12,369 bases of DNA from JBAWXE01 sp037144255 (GTDB lineage Bacteria; Bacteroidota; Bacteroidia; Chitinophagales; Chitinophagaceae): assembly GCA_037144255.1 (NCBI GenBank), contig JBAWXE010000086.1, forward strand, positions 1 through 12,369, read 5' to 3'. Every line of letters starts with the position of its first letter. Within the stretch, counting starts at the first letter, position 1. The translations under genes and the position numbers were made by a program. Below are positions 6,091 to 12,369 of the stretch, piece after piece. The notes beneath the pieces are model-generated. The model saw only the letters and a list, made by a program, of their open reading frames with translations. It was not told where the DNA came from and ran no database searches.

Positions 6091-7188
6091 ATATTCTTTG
6101 TTCCAATGCAGCTTATCGGTTCCGGTGCCTATACTCATGATCTTGTTGAGAGCCATGTTCAGGCCGAACTCGTTATACGCACCGCCTATGTAGTAATAAG
6201 AGCGGGCATAATGTATCTGAAACTTATTGAGGTATATGCCTGCACCAAATGAGAAGCCGGTAAGTCCCGATTGGTCTTGTAATGACATTTCCTGATGGCG
6301 CAGATGATTGTAAGATACACTCAACACTATGCGTTTTTGTAACAATACTTCTGCTCCGAATATAAAGTGACGGAACAATTTATCAGCAAAATTACTACCC
6401 GAACTTTTGTGTGACGTATCAGTAGTACCGCTAAGAGTAGAGGTTGTGATATCGGCCGGATTATCATAACGTACATCCCATTCGTATAAATGATGTATCG
6501 TACCTATCAGCCGCAGAGGCAGGTGTTTGAATTGCTTAGATGCACCTATTTGCAGATCGAATGGTAAGGGCTCAGCAGTATAGTCAGGGTTGTATTTTTT
6601 GATCGTCACACCCATGTTCTTGGCTACTGCACCTACTGTTATATGATTCTCAGTATCAGTATAGTTGATGCCTATATCAGTCAGCAGAGCCGATTGTGTT
6701 TTGTCGTACAGCGTAGAATGTGCCCATTTTAGGGTGGCTCCATAACGCCATCTTTCTCCATAACGATGCGATGCTGCTACAGATACTGCATAATCATTGG
6801 CATGAAAATCACCATACTGCATTCCTGTAGGATCTGTTTGACTGAATGTACCATAGTTCAGATACTTCACGCCAAATGCAAAACTGGTATTGATCTTCTC
6901 TGCATGATACCCATATATCAGGTTCATGATATTGATATCAGAATAGTAGGCATTATCGCTGATCTCTAATTGATTGTGCAGGCTGGGTCTTACCAATGCA
7001 GGGTTCTGCAATGCAAAAGAAACATCCTCATCCGGATTAGACACATTGATACCGCCCAAGGCAGATATATGAGGTGCTTCCGCTAACCTCAGATACTCCA
7101 TAGCGAATTGCCCTCCCGTTATCTGGGCCTTAGCCGGGCTGAACCATAAACATAACAGCAGTACGCCGGTGCATTTTGTCCATTGCAT
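6076..7188 (-). CDS. porQ: Type IX secretion system protein PorQ
   Basis: I place the start at ATG 7188-7186 (370 aa). It gives a proper signal peptide (MQWTKCTGVLLLCLWFSPAKAQ), whereas the longer frame from 7233 adds 15 charged residues in front. After cleavage the protein shows the PorQ/PorV-type N-terminus: GGQFAMEYLRLAEAPHISALGG, then NPDEDVSFALQNPALV. The remainder is rich in alternating amphipathic strands with aromatic girdles (YGYHAEKINTSFAFGVKYLNYG), as expected of an outer-membrane beta-barrel. Strands such as FGAEVLLQKRIVLSVSYNHLR and FSFGAGIYLNKFQIHYARSYY fit the same pattern. In Porphyromonas, PorQ is part of the attachment complex with PorU, PorV and PorZ, which processes and anchors T9SS cargo on the surface. 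It lies 61 nt downstream of fabI in the same direction, and its 3' end converges on the terC run, whose two peptidases are probable T9SS cargo. Confidence 0.88.
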   Translation of the reverse strand: MQWTKCTGVLLLCLWFSPAKAQITGGQFAMEYLRLAEAPHISALGGINVSNPDEDVSFALQNPALVRPSLHNQLEISDNAYYSDINIMNLIYGYHAEKINTSFAFGVKYLNYGTFSQTDPTGMQYGDFHANDYAVSVAASHRYGERWRYGATLKWAHSTLYDKTQSALLTDIGINYTDTENHITVGAVAKNMGVTIKKYNPDYTAEPLPFDLQIGASKQFKHLPLRLIGTIHHLYEWDVRYDNPADITTSTLSGTTDTSHKSSGSNFADKLFRHFIFGAEVLLQKRIVLSVSYNHLRHQEMSLQDQSGLTGFSFGAGIYLNKFQIHYARSYYYIGGAYNEFGLNMALNKIMSIGTGTDKLHWNKEYKDWE

Positions 7189-7249
7189 ACTGTTATAACG
7201 TCGCTTCAGTTGAAATATTGCGGGTAGACCCAAGGCTTATGTATAGTTT

Positions 7250-8080
7250 TTATTTAGCGGAAAGTCCTCTTTGCAGATCCTCTACCAGCAGGCTGCTCAC
7301 GCCTGTGCTGGAGAAACCTCCATCATGGAACAGATTCTGCATGGTTACCAGTCGGGTATAATCGCTGAACAAGGCTATGCAGAATTGTGCACACTCATCG
7401 CCGGTAGCATTACCCAGTGGTGATAATTTCTCTGCATATTCAAAGAATACATCAAAGCCAGTTACGCCCGATCCTGCGGTAGTAGGAGTAGGTGATTGCG
7501 ATACTGTATTCACACGCACTTTCTTAGAGAATCCGTAATGATATCCAAAACTGCGTGCTATACTTTCCAGCAATGCTTTGGCATTTGCCATATCATTATA
7601 ACCCGGGAAGGTGCGCTGTGCTGCTATATAACTCAGTGCCACTACCGATGCCCACTCATTCAAAGCATCCATTTTCATGGCTGTTTGTAATACTCTGTGC
7701 AGCGATAATGCTGATATATCCAGTGTCTTATGAAAATTGTCGTAGTTGGTATCTGTGTATTCTATGTTCTTGCGCACATTAGGCGACATACCTATTGAGT
7801 GTAGTATAAAGTCCATTTTGCCACCCAATGCTTCCATGCTCTTTTCCATCAACATTTCCAGATCGGTCATAGAGGTTGCATCAGCCGGTATCACAGGTGC
7901 ATTATTACATTCAGCAGCCAGTTCATTGATCTTACCCATGCGTAGCGCAATAGGTGCATTCGTTAATACGATCTGTGCTCCTTCAGCTACTGCATGCTGT
8001 GCTGCCTTCCAAGCTATTGAGCGCTCGTCCAGTGCTCCGAAGATGATACCTTTCTTTCCTTTAAGCAATTGATGACTCAT
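7250..8080 (-). CDS. fabI: Enoyl-[acyl-carrier-protein] reductase (NADH), FabI type
   Basis: This cytoplasmic enzyme performs the last reduction of each fatty-acid elongation cycle. The start at ATG 8080-8078 gives 276 aa beginning MSHQLLKGKKGIIFGALDER, the usual Bacteroidetes FabI N-terminus. An in-frame ATG at 8128 would add 16 non-homologous residues and is rejected. The Rossmann nucleotide site is GALDERSIAW (15-24). The catalytic SDR-type residues are Y151 (LSYIAAQRT) and Y161-x6-K168 (YNDMANAK). HSIGMSPNVR (94-103) and SQSPTPTTAGSGV (194-206, substrate loop) are family signatures. NLFHDGGFSSTG near the C-terminus matches the Bacteroidetes form. It lies 93 nt after the PorE-like gene and 61 nt before porQ, all on the - strand, so co-transcription is possible. 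It is the known target class of triclosan-like inhibitors; nothing in the sequence suggests resistance. Confidence 0.95.
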   Translation of the reverse strand: MSHQLLKGKKGIIFGALDERSIAWKAAQHAVAEGAQIVLTNAPIALRMGKINELAAECNNAPVIPADATSMTDLEMLMEKSMEALGGKMDFILHSIGMSPNVRKNIEYTDTNYDNFHKTLDISALSLHRVLQTAMKMDALNEWASVVALSYIAAQRTFPGYNDMANAKALLESIARSFGYHYGFSKKVRVNTVSQSPTPTTAGSGVTGFDVFFEYAEKLSPLGNATGDECAQFCIALFSDYTRLVTMQNLFHDGGFSSTGVSSLLVEDLQRGLSAK

Positions 8081-8173
8081 GGATGTGTATGCTTTGATAT
8101 TTACAGTAAAAGTAGAAAAAACTGACAAGACTTAGTTGATAAGCTCTTTGATTGGATTTTTTAAAATATGACC

Positions 8174-10101
8174 TCAATGTCTGATGATGATCTCCACCCT
8201 GCGGTTCTTGCTGCGCCCTTCTTCAGTACTATTGGTAGCTATAGGGTTAGCTTCGCCCCAGCCCTGATATTTAATAAGATCATTATTTACTCCTAATACT
8301 GCCACCTCGGTAGCTACCAGTTTGGCACGGTTGAAGGAAAGTTGTTCATTAATGATAGGTGTACCTGTTGTATCAGCAAAACCATTAATGTACACGGTCA
8401 TGTCCTTATTACCCAAGAATGGGGTCATGGCGTTTTTGATCACCAGCTTGTCCGAATCGCTGAGGCTAGAACTATTTACCGGAAAATGCAATACCAATAC
8501 CATCGTATCACTGATAGGTTTGATATACTCCTGCGATAATAATCGTAGATTATGTTCTATGGTCACGCTTTTATCTGTATTGCTCAGTAACGATAGCGTA
8601 TCATTGGTTTCCAGATAACCTATGCGGTCTGTGAGCAATGCATACTTCTTGCCTTGTGGCAATGTGATCATAAAACTACCATCGCCTCTATTACTTTGGA
8701 AATGGTAGATAGGTAATCCTGTAGCTTCGTCGTTTACATATATACTGGCATAGTTCAGGGGCTCTTTGCTGATACTATCATATACATATCCCTTGATAAC
8801 AGCCACCGGCAAGGGATGGAAGCTCAATGGTAATGTAGTTTCATACAGATCGAAATTGCCTACTGTATATCTTCTGTCTGATGAGAAGTAAGCTGTCTTA
8901 CCATCTACTGTAACAGATATACTGCTCTCATCGGCCATAGAGTTGATAGGATAACCCAGATTCTTTGGTGTGGTCCATTCTGTATCTGTTATCTTGGTTG
9001 TATAGAATAAGTCGCTTCCGCCCATGCCCCCATGTCCATCGCTGGCAAAGAATAATGAATGGTTATCTATATGTAGGAATGGTGCGGTCTCATTACCCTT
9101 GGTATTCACCTGTGGGCCTAGGTTCTGTGGCACTTGCCAAAGCCCGTCCTCAAATTTAGATACCCATATATCCAGCCCACCATAACCGCCGGGTCTGTCG
9201 CTTACAAAGTACAGTTCTCTGTTATCGGGAGATAGGCATGGCATGCCTTCAAAGTAGGCCGAATTGATAGTAGGGCCAAAGCTCTCAGGTATGGACCATG
9301 CACTATCAGGCGATTTGCGGTAAGCCATATACAGATCACAGCCGCCGCTTTCCCAACCATTCACATTCCTGTTCTCGCAGCGGGTGAAGAACAAGTAATG
9401 CCCATCGGCAGATATCATTTGTGCCGATTCCTGATTAGGGGTATTAGGTGGACGTCCCAGATTCTCGGCTATGCTCCATTTCTCATCGCAGCTGGTATCG
9501 GCAGTAGCCATAAAGAAGTCTTCATCTACACCATTCACACGGCGGGTAAAGTACAGTGTCTGTCCGTCTGATGATATATAAGGATATATTTCGGCATCCA
9601 GAGTATTGATATTACAACCCATGTTGTATACGGAGAATGTAACAGGATGCGCCATAGCATTGGCCACAAAATCGGCTTGTTGTTTCAGGGCTGTCCAGGG
9701 GTCTCTGGGCTTGCCTGTAATGTATTTGGCAATGATGAGCTGTGCCTCTGTAAGCCTGCTGCTAAGCACCAGACTACGAGCCTTAGGCAGTGCAAAATCC
9801 CTTTCTCCATTCTTTAGGTTTCTGGCTGCCTGGTCAAAGATGGCAATGGCCTCGTCATAACGACGTGCCTTGAAATACCATGCCCCCAGCTGGCTGTAAG
9901 CATCAGCCAGAGTAGGCCACTCCTTCAGTGCATACTTCATTTCTGCTATGGCCTGTTCGGTTTGTTGTTTGCCCAGCAAGCGCAATGCATTGTCATAATG
10001 TATATAGGCTCGCCTCTCTGCCGGGACTTCACTTCCTTCTGAGCTGCGGCAGATACACATAGCAATAAACAACAAATGATAAGAGATAGCCTCTGTTGCA
10101 T
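8174..10101 (-). CDS. PorE-like multidomain protein (TPR, beta-propeller, CRD, OmpA C-terminal domain); apparent 5' frameshift
   Basis: The main frame runs from about 10040 to the stop at 8174. It has no good ATG at its 5' end (TTG at 10075 or ATG at 10060) and no signal peptide. The -1-related frame starting at ATG 10101 encodes a typical signal peptide (MQQRLSLIICCLLLCVSAAA, then QKEV), so I think both belong to one gene split by an indel. Numbered from the TTG, domains are: TPR-like helices ~22-125; a PD40/WD40-like beta-propeller ~150-410 with five repeats (e.g. YPYISSDGQTLYFTRR, APFLHIDNHSLFFASDG); a carboxypeptidase-regulatory-like domain ~425-505 (IKGYVYDSISKEPLNYASI); and an OmpA peptidoglycan-binding domain ~525-633 with GFADTTG, D568 and R583 as the expected diaminopimelate-contacting residues. 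This order matches PorE, a T9SS protein that tethers the machinery to peptidoglycan. Bacteroidetes have paralogs of the same layout, so I leave the symbol blank. porQ downstream supports the T9SS reading. Confidence 0.85.
10010..10040 (-). other. Apparent frameshift zone joining signal-peptide frame to mature PorE-like frame
   Basis: Upstream of this zone the signal peptide reads in the frame of ATG 10101 and cleaves after AAA. Downstream of it, the TPR sequence RRAYIHYDNALRLL reads in a frame one base earlier. Adding a single base here, for example in the CCC of TCCCGG at 10023-10025, would join them as KEVKSPAERRAYIHY. I see no X XXY YYZ slippery heptamer, so an assembly error or real one-base deletion is likelier than programmed slippage. 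Confidence 0.6.
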
Positions 10102-10116
10102 ACCCGAAAAGTACAT

Positions 10117-10124
10117 CAAAAATA
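10117..10124 (-). promoter_or_regulatory. Candidate -7 element for the PorE-like gene
   Basis: On the - strand TATTTTTG matches the Bacteroidetes -7 motif TAnnTTTG. A weak TTTA lies about 21 nt upstream. Initiation near 10110 would leave a very short leader before ATG 10101 and exclude the upstream ATGs at 10143 and 10116, which favours the signal-peptide start. The 10102-10184 gap is also the divergent promoter region for the DUF2130 gene. Confidence 0.35.
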
Positions 10125-10184
10125 ATAACGAGTTATCTTTCATCCATAAAATCCGAACTTTACCTGCTTAGTTTATTATAATAT

Positions 10185-11456
10185 ATGTCTACAACTATTA
10201 TTTGCCCTAATTGTGCTACCCAGTTCGAACCGACGGACGCTATTGCCCTATCTATAGAAAAGGAGATGCGTACCAAAATGGAGGCCGAATGGCGTAAGCG
10301 TGTAGAGGCTATCAATATAGAGAAACAACAGATAGAAGCCCAAAGGCAAGAACTGCTGCAACAGCGTGACAATCAGGAAGAAGAACTGAAACGCCGTATG
10401 GAGATAGAGAAGAAGGCCATGGAAGAGGCGCTGTCTCAGCACCTGCGTAAGAGCATCAGTGAGGATTACGATAACCAACTGACCCACTATAAGCGTGTAC
10501 TGAACGAAAAGGAAGAGCGCATTAAAGCAGCTAATATGCTGGAGCTGGACTATCTGCAACTGAAGGAGAAGCTACTGACACAAGAGCAGGACATGGAACT
10601 GAAGCTGAAGAAGTCGCTGCTGGATGAAAAGGAAAGACTACAGGAGGCCTTGCGTAAAGAAGAGGATGAACGTAACAAAGTACGCGATCAGGAGTACCTG
10701 ATGAAACAGAAAGAACTGGAGAAACAACTGGAAGACCAGCACAAGCTGATAGAGGAAATGAAACGCAAAGCAGAGCAAGGCTCTATGCAGCTGCAAGGCG
10801 AAGTGCAGGAACTGGAGCTGGAACGTATACTACGCAATGCTTTCCCTTTCGATGTGATCAGTGAGGTAGGTAAGGGCGTGCGTGGTGCAGACTGTATACA
10901 GACAGTGCGTAATCAGTTCTCGCTGGAATGTGGTAAGATCATCTATGAGAGTAAACGTACAAAAGATTTTGCACCGGAGTGGATAGAGAAACTGAAAGCA
11001 GATATGCTATCGCAAGGGGCTGATGTGGCCATACTGGTAACACAGGTGATGCCCAAAGGCATGGAGCAGTTTGGCGAAAGGGATGGTGTATGGATATGCA
11101 CTTTTACAGAGGTAAAAGCACTGGCCTATGTGCTGCGCGAGCTCATCATCAAAGTATTCAGTACTACTAAAGCACAGGAGAACCGTGGCGATAAGATGCA
11201 CATACTGTATCAATACCTGACCAGCAAAGAATTCTCTGAACAATGGAAAGCCATACGAGAGGGTTATATGGCCATGCGCATATCTATACAGAAGGAGCGC
11301 GATGCTATGGAGCGACTGTGGAAGAGCAGAGAGAAACAACTGGATAAGGTGATGCTGAATGCTACATCCATCAAAGGATCAATTGAGGGGATAACAGGTA
11401 GTGATGTGATAGACCTGAACATTATAGCCGATGATGAGACCTATTTATTAGATTAG
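10185..11456 (+). CDS. DUF2130 domain protein: CxxC motif, long coiled coil, PD-(D/E)XK-like C-terminal domain (423 aa)
   Basis: This is a cytoplasmic protein with no signal or membrane segment. It opens with a CPNC motif (C7, C10), half of a zinc-ribbon pattern. Residues ~20-215 are very rich in E, K, Q and R with heptad character and form a long coiled coil. Residues ~208-400 match what I know as the DUF2130 family. This part has a helix ELERILRNAF, then EVGKG-VRGADCIQTV with D236, then GKIIYESKRTK with E255 and K257. That spacing and context (acidic helix, D, then ExK at the end of a strand) resemble a PD-(D/E)XK nuclease core. A helical C-terminus with a second charged helix (~365-390) follows. 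The coiled coil plus nuclease-like domain recalls RmuC in layout, though it is a different family. The start ATG 10185 lies just before the CxxC motif. The next gene follows by 19 nt. Family assignment is good; nuclease function is inference. Confidence 0.85.
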   Translation: MSTTIICPNCATQFEPTDAIALSIEKEMRTKMEAEWRKRVEAINIEKQQIEAQRQELLQQRDNQEEELKRRMEIEKKAMEEALSQHLRKSISEDYDNQLTHYKRVLNEKEERIKAANMLELDYLQLKEKLLTQEQDMELKLKKSLLDEKERLQEALRKEEDERNKVRDQEYLMKQKELEKQLEDQHKLIEEMKRKAEQGSMQLQGEVQELELERILRNAFPFDVISEVGKGVRGADCIQTVRNQFSLECGKIIYESKRTKDFAPEWIEKLKADMLSQGADVAILVTQVMPKGMEQFGERDGVWICTFTEVKALAYVLRELIIKVFSTTKAQENRGDKMHILYQYLTSKEFSEQWKAIREGYMAMRISIQKERDAMERLWKSREKQLDKVMLNATSIKGSIEGITGSDVIDLNIIADDETYLLD

Positions 11457-11475
11457 ACCATATAAAACGCATACC

Positions 11476-12072
11476 ATGAGCATGAGTGCCATGAATCCTA
11501 AAGTGGATTTTTATTTTAGCAAAGCCGACAAGTGGCAGGAAGCCATAGAGAAACTAAGACCTATAGTGCTGGAATGCGGGCTGAACGAAGAACTGAAATG
11601 GGGCTGCCCTTGTTATACCGATGGCAAGAGCAATATAGTACTGATACATGTTTTCAAAGAGTACTGTGCGCTGCTGTTCTTCAAAGGGGCACTGCTGCAA
11701 GATACACATGGTATGCTGATACAACAGACTGCCAATGTGCAGGCTGCACGCCAGATACGTTTCACCGATGCCAAGGAGTTAACAAAGAAGAAGGCCATAC
11801 TGAAAGCCTATATCTTTCAGGCTATGGAGGTAGAGAAGGCAGGGCTAAAAGTGGAACTGAAGAAGACCACAGAATATGCTGTACCCGCAGAGTTTCAGCA
11901 GAGGCTGGATAAGAATGCAGCCCTGCGCAAAGCTTTTGCTGCACTCACACCCGGACGGCAAAGAGCCTACCTGATGCATTTTGGTGCAGCCAAACAATCT
12001 AAGACCCGAACAGAGAGAGTAGAAAAATATATACCACAGATAATGAAAGGGCTGGGGCTGAATGACCTCTAA
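11476..12072 (+). CDS. DUF1801 / YdeI-OmdA family protein (198 aa)
   Basis: This small soluble protein has two parts. Residues ~10-115 resemble DUF1801/YdhG-like domains: amphipathic start DFYFSKADKWQEAIEKLRPI, the conserved WGCPCYTDGKSNIVLIHVFKEYCALLFFKGALL core, and RFTDAKEL. Residues ~134-195 resemble the OmdA/YdeI C-terminal region: YAVPAEFQQRLDKNAALRKAFAALTPGRQRAYLMHF, followed by a basic stretch (AAKQSKTRTERVEKY) and a final helix. Members are annotated as YdeI or OmpD-associated and sometimes as bacteriocin-protection proteins. The biochemical role is not established to my knowledge, so none is proposed. Start: ATG 11476, ATG 11482 and ATG 11491 are all in frame. The last gives MNPKVDFYF, a natural start for the domain, so the first five residues are uncertain. 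It lies 19 nt after the DUF2130 gene and is probably co-transcribed. Confidence 0.8.
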   Translation: MSMSAMNPKVDFYFSKADKWQEAIEKLRPIVLECGLNEELKWGCPCYTDGKSNIVLIHVFKEYCALLFFKGALLQDTHGMLIQQTANVQAARQIRFTDAKELTKKKAILKAYIFQAMEVEKAGLKVELKKTTEYAVPAEFQQRLDKNAALRKAFAALTPGRQRAYLMHFGAAKQSKTRTERVEKYIPQIMKGLGLNDL

Positions 12073-12091
12073 AGCTTGTATTATTTATGCA

Positions 12092-12214
12092 GCCAAAGGC
12101 TTCTGTTGGCAATGAAAGGTTACAATCTCTGTTATTTTTTTTGTGTTACATCGTTTTATTAAGTGCTTGATAATGTGTGGTTTGTGAGAATTCAAAAGTT
12201 ACATTTGGGTTACA
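12092..12214. repeat. Convergent spacer with a short hairpin, T run and four GTTACA copies
   Basis: The 142-bp spacer 12073-12214 contains a 5-bp stem GCCAA/TTGGC (12092-12096 and 12106-12110) without an adjacent T run. A separate run of eight T lies near 12134-12142, but I see no convincing terminator. GTTACA occurs at 12119-12124, 12145-12150, 12198-12203 and 12209-12214. The last two are 11 bp apart, the period of OmpR/PhoB-type direct-repeat sites. Both flanking genes end here, so a promoter is not expected. Confidence 0.4.
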
Positions 12215-12369
12215 CTAAGCAGCCTGGTCGGTATCGGGACGGAGATCGGGATAGAGGGTGTAGAACTCTTTGAGCAGTTTTTCATGTTCTTGTCTGGCTG
12301 CCAGATCTTCGAGGCGTAATTGAGTAAGTTTACGTTCCAGAAATTCTATATCGTTCTGATAACATTTGA
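12215..12369 (-). CDS. Unrecognised charged protein, C-terminal end (partial)
   Basis: A - strand frame open from the right edge runs to the TAG stop at 12217-12215 and gives 50 residues. The visible tail reads YQNDIEFLERKLTQLRLEDL, then AARQEHEKLLKEFYTLYPDL, then RPDTDQAA. It is a charged amphipathic helix, probably coiled coil, ending in a short polar tail. I do not recognise the family and the rest lies outside the window. Gene status rests on the long helical, charge-patterned peptide and the orderly stop. It converges on the DUF1801/YdeI-type gene. Confidence 0.55.
   Translation of the reverse strand, partial: KCYQNDIEFLERKLTQLRLEDLAARQEHEKLLKEFYTLYPDLRPDTDQAA

Noticed and set aside
7189..7233. 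Longer N-terminus for PorQ from 7233
   Set aside because: It adds basic residues before a clear signal peptide starting MQWTKCTGVLLL.
8081..8128. Longer N-terminus for FabI from 8128
   Set aside because: Bacteroidetes FabI proteins begin at the MSxxLLKGKKG position (8080). The extra 16 residues have no counterpart.
11532..11912. 126-aa open frame overlapping the DUF1801/YdeI-type gene
   Set aside because: It is an alternative frame of a well-supported gene, with arginine- and cysteine-rich shadow composition and no recognisable domain.

Overview
This 12.4-kb window looks like a chromosomal segment from a Bacteroidota bacterium, probably a Chitinophagaceae-like or Sphingobacteriia-like lineage. 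The evidence is two proteins with C-terminal type IX secretion system (T9SS) sorting domains, a PorQ protein, a PorE-like multidomain OmpA protein, an enoyl-ACP reductase of the distinctive Bacteroidetes type, AT-rich spacers, no clear Shine-Dalgarno sequences, and two candidate promoters matching the Bacteroidetes -7 motif TAnnTTTG. There are no rRNA or tRNA genes, no CRISPR array and no recognisable insertion sequence.

Layout. (1) Positions 1-176 hold the 3' end of gcvP (glycine cleavage system P protein, + strand). It converges on a 77-aa hypothetical gene (229-462, -) across a strong shared terminator hairpin. (2) A small XRE-type regulator (671-982, +) sits between two AT-rich, repeat-bearing spacers. 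(3) A + strand run follows: two tandem paralogous secreted M1-family metallopeptidases (1228-3210 and 3229-5187, 18 nt apart), then a TerC-family membrane protein (5227-6057, 39 nt further on). A good TAnnTTTG promoter at 1150-1157 precedes this run. (4) Convergent to it, on the - strand in transcription order, are a PorE-like protein (10101-8174), fabI (8080-7250) and porQ (7188-6076). (5) Diverging from the PorE-like gene are a coiled-coil DUF2130 protein with a nuclease-like C-terminus (10185-11456, +) and, 19 nt later, a DUF1801/YdeI-OmdA-type protein (11476-12072, +). (6) The right edge holds the 3' end of an unrecognised charged protein (-, stop at 12215).

How the genes fit together. 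Both metallopeptidases carry a Sec signal peptide and a T9SS sorting domain, so they should be exported through the T9SS. PorQ, a known T9SS component, and the PorE-like protein, a candidate T9SS cell-wall anchor, are encoded immediately downstream in the opposite orientation. TerC-family proteins are linked to metal (Mn) export and to metalation of exported enzymes. A terC gene directly behind two exported HEXXH metalloenzymes therefore suggests a small module for secreting and metal-loading proteases, possibly governed by the upstream XRE regulator. That functional link is inference.

The most notable anomalies are an apparent frameshift that separates the signal peptide of the PorE-like protein from its mature frame, a perfect 12-bp stem hairpin inside the first peptidase gene, an atypical HELCH zinc motif in the second peptidase, and a nuclease-like active-site pattern in the DUF2130 protein.
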